Shown: piece after piece, positions 24,107 to 28,764 of the stretch
Layout of the letters: every line of letters starts with the position of its first letter
Position numbering within the stretch: the first letter of the stretch is position 1
Source of the DNA: Pedobacter sp.
Lineage (GTDB): Bacteria > Bacteroidota > Bacteroidia > Sphingobacteriales > Sphingobacteriaceae
Assembly (NCBI GenBank): GCA_004295885.1
Contig: SEDG01000016.1
Location: forward strand, 1-28,764
DNA length: 28,764 nucleotides
Reading direction: 5' to 3'
Made by a program: the position numbers and the translations under genes
The notes under the pieces: generated by a model
The model's database searches: none
Told to the model about the DNA's origin: nothing
Seen by the model: the letters and a program-made list of their open reading frames with translations, nothing else

Positions 24107-27100
24107 TGCAAAACCTTATTATAATTGAAATGGGTGATACCTTGCCAAATAAAAATAATGCAAATACGGATTTGCATGATAAGGATCTATCAGGTCAGGA
24201 TTTATCTGCCTATATATTTACAAACTGTAATTTAACCGGTGTGAATTTTAGTGGCTGTAAATTTAACAGTCAAACAGATTTTACAGGGGCTAGTTTTGGA
24301 AAATCAGTAACAGGCAAAGTTACCAGCTTCGCCAATTGTACACTAACGGAAGCAAAATTTACCAAACCTGTGCCCTTTGGAAAAAACACAGATGAAAAGG
24401 CTCGAGTAAATTTTACCAAGGCAACAATTCCATGGGACTTACTAGGACGAAAAATAGAAAATGTAGACTTAACAGGAGCTGTTTTTGTGAATATGCCAAG
24501 CAAACTTAATGCCTATGTTTTCTATGGCGTAAAGTGGAACAATTTCGATTTCGCAGGTAGATCATTATACAACTCGAGTTTTAGCTTATGCGATTTAACT
24601 GGTTGTAAAATGACTGGGTCAACCTTAGACTATGTTAGTTTTCTTATGGCTTCTAACCTAACTAATGTGAAGATGAATAAGTGCTCCCTGATTAAAACTA
24701 TTTTTAAGGGGAGTACAATGACTGATACCGATTTATCCTATGCTACAAATTTGCAACAATGCTCATTTGCAAACACTTATCTAAACGGCACTATCTTCGA
24801 TGGTAATGATTTGAGAGATAGCACTTTTGGCATCCCAAATAGGATGTCGAAAAGCCGAGATCATATCACTTCCTTTCAGTTTGCAAAAATTGCCACTAAA
24901 TTTTTAACTGAAAATATCCAATATAATTGGCAGTGCATTGATTTTAGAAATGTAATAATAGAAGATTTTGCTACAATTAAAGGGAACTTAAGCAACCTAT
25001 TGGCAATGAATTCTATGTTTAATAGCAGTCTTAATTTTGAAGGCGCCAAATTAAATGGAGCTAACTTTTCTGGCGCCACTTTCTCTAGTGTAAATTTTAA
25101 TAATGCATCACTTAATAATGCCAATTTTACTGCGGCAAAAACCTTAGAAGGAAAGCAAGCTAGTCGTAGAGCAGCAAGATTTATACTACCAGAAACAGAT
25201 AGTGAATATGCAGAGTTTTTACTGGCGTTGACCAATAATGTTACGCCTAAAATTGCCAAAATGTTTGCACGATTTAACATTAAGCTTGGCAATATTCAGT
25301 GTAGGCCAAAAGGGACAACGGCATCATCTTTTAGCATCATTGAAACAGTTTCTCCGCAAAAAAATAGAGATGTATATAGCATTTTAAAAGTACCGATGGC
25401 GGTAGACCAGACAAAGTTCGAACTTGTGGCATTTGAAGAGTTACCAAGTACATTCATAAATGCACACCTTATTGGATGCGCCATGCAGGAATGCGATTTC
25501 TCCAATGCAGACCTCAGTAACGTGCAGTTATATGGATCACAATTGATTGCTGCTACTCTAAGTAATACTATTTTGAAAGCTGCTCAACTAGGTAATAATG
25601 CAGATATATTTTCGGTTTCTAAAAATGATCCTACATTAAGCCCAAGCTATAATTACGATACATTTTTAAATGCACTTACAAACTCCTCCATTTACACCTT
25701 AATTGATGTTTTTCAACACAATGGGTTTGCTTTGGGTAATGCAAAATGTATTCCAGATGGAACAACAGGAAACGCTTGGAAAATTACCGATAGTAATGGC
25801 GTTGAACCAGTGATATTTTCAGTCAAAAACATTATCCGGGATCCAGCTTCGGGATCCAATGAACTTAAAGTATGCTGTTCAAGCTACACCTCGGCTACCT
25901 TAGACGATGCCTATATGCCGGGCGTAGTACTTACAGGCGCCAATTTAACGGGATGTTCTGCTCAAGGCTGTCACCTGTATAATAATGATGCTACCTCTTC
26001 AGACTCCACCTTAGAGAAGGCTACCTTGATTGATACTAACTTTATGGGAGCAAATCTTTACAAAGCCAGCTTTAAAGATGCTAACTTATCTGGCGCAATT
26101 TTTACTGGAGCCAATCTGATGTATGCCAGCTTCAATAATGCAACACTAGATCAATCAACGGCAAACTTAAGTTTTAGAGAAGCTAATTTACAGGGAGCAG
26201 ATTTCTCAACAGCCAAAAATATCAATAGCGCTAATTTTCTGAATGCCGCCGTTTGTACACCAATAGGAAGCGCTACCTATGGAGTTTTTATTGGCCGTAT
26301 TGCAAAAACAGATACAAAATTTGAAGATGTATTAGCCGATTTAAGAAGGCCTACAGTAGTATCAATTGTATCAAACATTTACAATTTGGCAGGGCTACTC
26401 GTTGATGGAAAGAAAATCAACATCGAGTTAAAAGCTGCTCTTTCAAAAAACATTACCATTAGTGGTAACGCAATGGTAAAAAAGTTAGAGACAGAGTGGA
26501 CCTTTAAAATTAAAGATGGCGAAAAAGAATATTACTTTATCAAAGGTTATGATGAACGCACAAATGTAGTATTCAATGTCTATAAAAAAGATTTGGATTC
26601 TCTTTATTGCAATATTCCAATAGTTACGTTTACAGTGGGTGTAGTTTCGCCTGCAATGATTGCCAGTCTCGCTACTTCATCTGATAATAAGTTGAAAATT
26701 AGCGATACAGCAAAGATTGAATCTTATGATAGGCCAATCTTATGGTCTATCAAAGATGATGAAAATAAGAAGGAATATACAATGTGGTGGGGAGTTACGT
26801 CAGTAAATGACGATGCAACATCTGCTCTAATGATTAGGGAAACATTTAGCGCACTACCTTCAGTATGCAAAAAACTGAATGCCCCTTTTCGCGATCAAAG
26901 TACAGTTACAAAGCCTAACAATAGATTGATCGACAATGAAGATTTTTGGGAATTGGACAACGGGCGCATGGATAGTTTTCTGATGATGCCAGGATATATC
27001 ACACTTAGGATTGTTCATAAAAAAACCGACACAGCAGAAACTTTAAATTTTTACGGCTACGGCATAAGAATGATTGGTCTTGGCACCAATCAGCGGGAGG

Positions 27101-27357
27101 TTGTTCAAGACTTTATGTGCAGTCCTACCAAGCTTCCAATTGAACTATTAAATGACCAAACCATTTTCCCAAATAAGTTTACAAAAACACAGAATAAAAC
27201 TAAGTTAACACCACTAGACCAATGGATGTGGGTGGAAAAAAAATTGCCAACACCACCAATATGTGTACCAACCGCGACTTCTTTCTGTCCAATGCCTAAA
27301 CAAACTAAACATAAAAAATATAAAAAACATGGAATCATTACCAGAACCAAACGTTAA
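24106..27357 (+). CDS. Pentapeptide-repeat protein with duplicated inserted module
   Basis: 1083 residues from the ATG at 24106, which overlaps the preceding stop (TAATG); another ATG lies at 24130. Runs of A(N/D)LxG / (S/A)xF-type pentapeptides form right-handed beta-helix blocks at about 22-75, 118-235, 299-345, 450-497 and 597-715. Between blocks are two related inserts: 'FLLALTNNVTPKI ... LGNIQCRPKGTT' (about 370-405) and 'FLNALTNSSIYTL ... LGNAKCIPDGTT' (about 520-555), with a possible decayed third at 739-768. The C-terminal third (about 770-1060) is a beta-rich non-repeat domain, and the last 19 residues are very basic. No signal peptide or membrane helix. Pentapeptide-repeat proteins can mimic DNA, bind gyrase or act as scaffolds; none of these roles can be assigned here. 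Confidence 0.85.
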   Translation: MQNLIIIEMGDTLPNKNNANTDLHDKDLSGQDLSAYIFTNCNLTGVNFSGCKFNSQTDFTGASFGKSVTGKVTSFANCTLTEAKFTKPVPFGKNTDEKARVNFTKATIPWDLLGRKIENVDLTGAVFVNMPSKLNAYVFYGVKWNNFDFAGRSLYNSSFSLCDLTGCKMTGSTLDYVSFLMASNLTNVKMNKCSLIKTIFKGSTMTDTDLSYATNLQQCSFANTYLNGTIFDGNDLRDSTFGIPNRMSKSRDHITSFQFAKIATKFLTENIQYNWQCIDFRNVIIEDFATIKGNLSNLLAMNSMFNSSLNFEGAKLNGANFSGATFSSVNFNNASLNNANFTAAKTLEGKQASRRAARFILPETDSEYAEFLLALTNNVTPKIAKMFARFNIKLGNIQCRPKGTTASSFSIIETVSPQKNRDVYSILKVPMAVDQTKFELVAFEELPSTFINAHLIGCAMQECDFSNADLSNVQLYGSQLIAATLSNTILKAAQLGNNADIFSVSKNDPTLSPSYNYDTFLNALTNSSIYTLIDVFQHNGFALGNAKCIPDGTTGNAWKITDSNGVEPVIFSVKNIIRDPASGSNELKVCCSSYTSATLDDAYMPGVVLTGANLTGCSAQGCHLYNNDATSSDSTLEKATLIDTNFMGANLYKASFKDANLSGAIFTGANLMYASFNNATLDQSTANLSFREANLQGADFSTAKNINSANFLNAAVCTPIGSATYGVFIGRIAKTDTKFEDVLADLRRPTVVSIVSNIYNLAGLLVDGKKINIELKAALSKNITISGNAMVKKLETEWTFKIKDGEKEYYFIKGYDERTNVVFNVYKKDLDSLYCNIPIVTFTVGVVSPAMIASLATSSDNKLKISDTAKIESYDRPILWSIKDDENKKEYTMWWGVTSVNDDATSALMIRETFSALPSVCKKLNAPFRDQSTVTKPNNRLIDNEDFWELDNGRMDSFLMMPGYITLRIVHKKTDTAETLNFYGYGIRMIGLGTNQREVVQDFMCSPTKLPIELLNDQTIFPNKFTKTQNKTKLTPLDQWMWVEKKLPTPPICVPTATSFCPMPKQTKHKKYKKHGIITRTKR

Positions 27358-28582
27358 AACTACCTTAAGTCCTACTCTTAGTGAAGATGTTATTTTAAAA
27401 TATTTCGCTCTTCCTGAAGTGGAGATTTCTTATATACTTAAATGGTTGCGTTACCAGGCAAGAGTAGGCACAGCAGTAACAATAACAGACAAATCATTAG
27501 CTTATTATTTTGGGCCATTTCGAGATATTGTTCGTGGGGTAAATAGAATTGACAATATTACTTTCGAAAAAATAATCACCGAATTTATTCAAAAGAGCTT
27601 TCCTACAAGTTATATTCCAACAATAGACGCTCAATCTGATTGGACCAAATTGAAATTGGCAGTAGATTATCTTCACTTTTTAGAAAACGTACCAGCCATT
27701 ATGACAAAACCGGCAAACGCCGAGAAATTATCAGATTATACCCCTGATACTTGGACCAGCTATTTCCTTCTCTTTCTACAAGGTTACGGATTTAAGTACA
27801 AACCAACAGGCTCAACTGATTATGTAATATATAAGATAGAGAGAGGATATGATAAGGGCTATGAAAATGAGAATATTGCTTATTACAGCGCACCTAATTC
27901 GCCAGGTAGCAAAGCGATTAGTGATTGGTTTGGCCAATACGATATGTTAACCACTATGAATTTTCTAAACAAACAGCCAATTGATGCAAAATACTTTGCA
28001 CAACAAATAGACGTTACCAAAAAAGTCGAAGCCATTGCCGCACAGAAACTACTTAATAGCGCCTTAAATAGCACCTTGCAGTATCCCCTTAACATGATGG
28101 AAACAAGCGAAGCCAAGCATAAATCAGAACTGGCAGCTATATTTAGTTTAAACGTCATTCCTACAGAAGGATTTTTAGTCGTGTTATTTGCACTAATTGG
28201 CCTAACAACTTCTAAATCTTTTGCAGACCTTGCCAAAGCTACAGCAAACGCTCCCTCATCTTCACCAATTTATGCATATGATACCTTTATCAATCAGTTG
28301 ATTTACGGCGTCATTATGCATCTGGCAAACCCAAGTGGTAGTTATAAATGGGGTTCAGCAAAAATCATACAGTTTATTCAAGATTTAAAGGCATTATTTA
28401 AGGGTGAACATGTCATTAAAACAGCGCTCAGTACAACATTGATAAAATTGCAAGCTAATCCTGGTTTTCCCATTACTGACGTTGACGCTGATCTAAGCTT
28501 TAGTCTCAGGTTAAATCAGACATTAGGTGCGCTTAACGAAACTGCAAAAGACCTACGTACAAGTTATCCTGTTACACCATAA
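27329..28582 (+). CDS. Unknown helical protein, third gene of the cluster
   Basis: 417 residues from the ATG at 27329, overlapping the preceding gene by 29 bases. An upstream in-frame ATG at 27263 would add 22 residues lying wholly inside the previous gene and is less likely. The protein is mostly alpha-helical by composition, with aromatic-rich helices ('YILKWLRYQARVG', 'WTSYFLLFLQGYGFKY'), one moderately hydrophobic segment at about 280-296 ('GFLVVLFALIGLTTS'), and repeated Ala/Leu helices near the C-terminus. No signal peptide, no recognisable catalytic motif, no match to a family I know. The coupling to the two upstream genes suggests a joint function. A terminator hairpin follows 16 bases after the stop. 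Confidence 0.7.
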   Translation: MESLPEPNVKTTLSPTLSEDVILKYFALPEVEISYILKWLRYQARVGTAVTITDKSLAYYFGPFRDIVRGVNRIDNITFEKIITEFIQKSFPTSYIPTIDAQSDWTKLKLAVDYLHFLENVPAIMTKPANAEKLSDYTPDTWTSYFLLFLQGYGFKYKPTGSTDYVIYKIERGYDKGYENENIAYYSAPNSPGSKAISDWFGQYDMLTTMNFLNKQPIDAKYFAQQIDVTKKVEAIAAQKLLNSALNSTLQYPLNMMETSEAKHKSELAAIFSLNVIPTEGFLVVLFALIGLTTSKSFADLAKATANAPSSSPIYAYDTFINQLIYGVIMHLANPSGSYKWGSAKIIQFIQDLKALFKGEHVIKTALSTTLIKLQANPGFPITDVDADLSFSLRLNQTLGALNETAKDLRTSYPVTP

Positions 28583-28598
28583 TTACTTATTTAAGAAG

Positions 28599-28627
28599 GC
28601 TGCATCATTAAATGGTGTAGCTTTTTT
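28599..28627 (+). terminator. Terminator of the three-gene cluster
   Basis: Arms GCTGCATCAT and ATGGTGTAGC (10 pairs, two of them G-U) around a 3-base loop, followed by TTTTTT. It closes the plus-strand unit right after its last gene. Confidence 0.8.
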
Positions 28628-28715
28628 ATTTTACTAAAATTCAATTGATGAGCGTGCTTTGATTCAATTGCTTCTATTGGGCTAGAAAATTGATGAAAAG
28701 AATAGAATCAAAAAA

Positions 28716-28740
28716 GCCTCAACTTTCGTTAAGGCTTTTT
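28716..28740. terminator. Second terminator-like hairpin
   Basis: GCCTCAAC and GTTAAGGC (one mismatch) around TTTC, preceded by AAAAAA and followed by TTTTT, so usable in either direction. It may serve a minus-strand gene beyond the window. Confidence 0.65.
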
Positions 28741-28741
28741 G

Positions 28742-28758
28742 CGGACCGGACGGGTCCG
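28742..28758. other. GC-rich hairpin at the window edge
   Basis: CGGACC and GGTCCG with a GGACG loop, strikingly GC-rich against the AT-rich background. It adjoins a terminator-like hairpin; its identity cannot be settled because the window ends 6 bases later. Confidence 0.35.
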
Positions 28759-28764
28759 TGATTT

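Noticed and set aside
24876..25292. Minus-strand reading frame of 138 residues inside the pentapeptide-repeat gene
   Set aside because: Its Ala/Leu-rich sequence is the reverse reading of the repeats; such shadows are expected opposite pentapeptide repeats.
28741..28764. 3' end of a minus-strand tRNA
   Set aside because: The acceptor-like bases are followed by sequence without a TTCRA T-loop in the right place, and the window ends too soon to see a cloverleaf.
1..28764. CRISPR array, rRNA genes or prophage structural genes
   Set aside because: No regularly spaced repeats, rRNA-like sequence, integrase, terminase or capsid-like proteins were seen.

Overview
The window looks like a chromosomal segment of a Bacteroidota bacterium, most likely family Sphingobacteriaceae (Pedobacter-like). 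The DNA is AT-rich, start codons lack clear Shine-Dalgarno sequences, and several promoters fit the Bacteroidota pattern TTTG-N18-22-TAnnTTTG. The gene content also fits: an exbB-exbD-exbD-tonB operon with a PstS-like lipoprotein, a SusC/SusD pair, a GH109-type enzyme and a metK gene behind a SAM-II-like riboswitch. The genus is inferred from gene content; no database search was possible.

Layout. 1-4365 (minus strand): a TonB-energising operon, exbB, two exbD genes, tonB, a small membrane protein, a PstS-like lipoprotein and the start of a signal-peptide protein that runs off the window. 4657-6261 (minus): ATP-dependent PEP carboxykinase with tandem terminators. 6394-7624 (minus): a lipid kinase-like protein and a SUI1-family protein, nearly overlapping. 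7663-9187 (plus): promoter, SAM-II-like riboswitch, metK and a bidirectional terminator. 9193-9720 (minus): an orphan third exbD. 9834-10181 (plus): a small conserved protein. 10305-12711: a LacI-family regulator converging on a GH109-like oxidoreductase-fold glycosidase, with the same palindrome CAAACGTTTG upstream of both. 12805-13633 (plus): a DUF5655-like protein and an overlapping unknown gene. 13693-18952 (minus): susC then susD, with no glycosidase in the operon.

18953-19714 is a 762-base gene-free region rich in inverted repeats, including a roughly 28-bp hairpin. 19715-28582 (plus) holds three large tightly coupled genes that I cannot assign to a known system. They encode a 1463-residue protein with a buried Gly/Ala-rich hydrophobic region and a C-terminal NHL-like propeller, a 1083-residue pentapeptide-repeat protein with a duplicated inserted module, and a 417-residue protein of unknown fold. 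None has a signal peptide. This cluster is the best candidate for an undescribed system. 28583-28764 holds terminators and a GC-rich hairpin at the window edge.

How the parts may work together: the exb/tonB operon would energise outer-membrane transporters such as the SusC here; LacI probably controls itself and the GH109 gene; metK is probably feedback-controlled by SAM; the three-gene cluster appears self-contained, with its own promoter and terminator.
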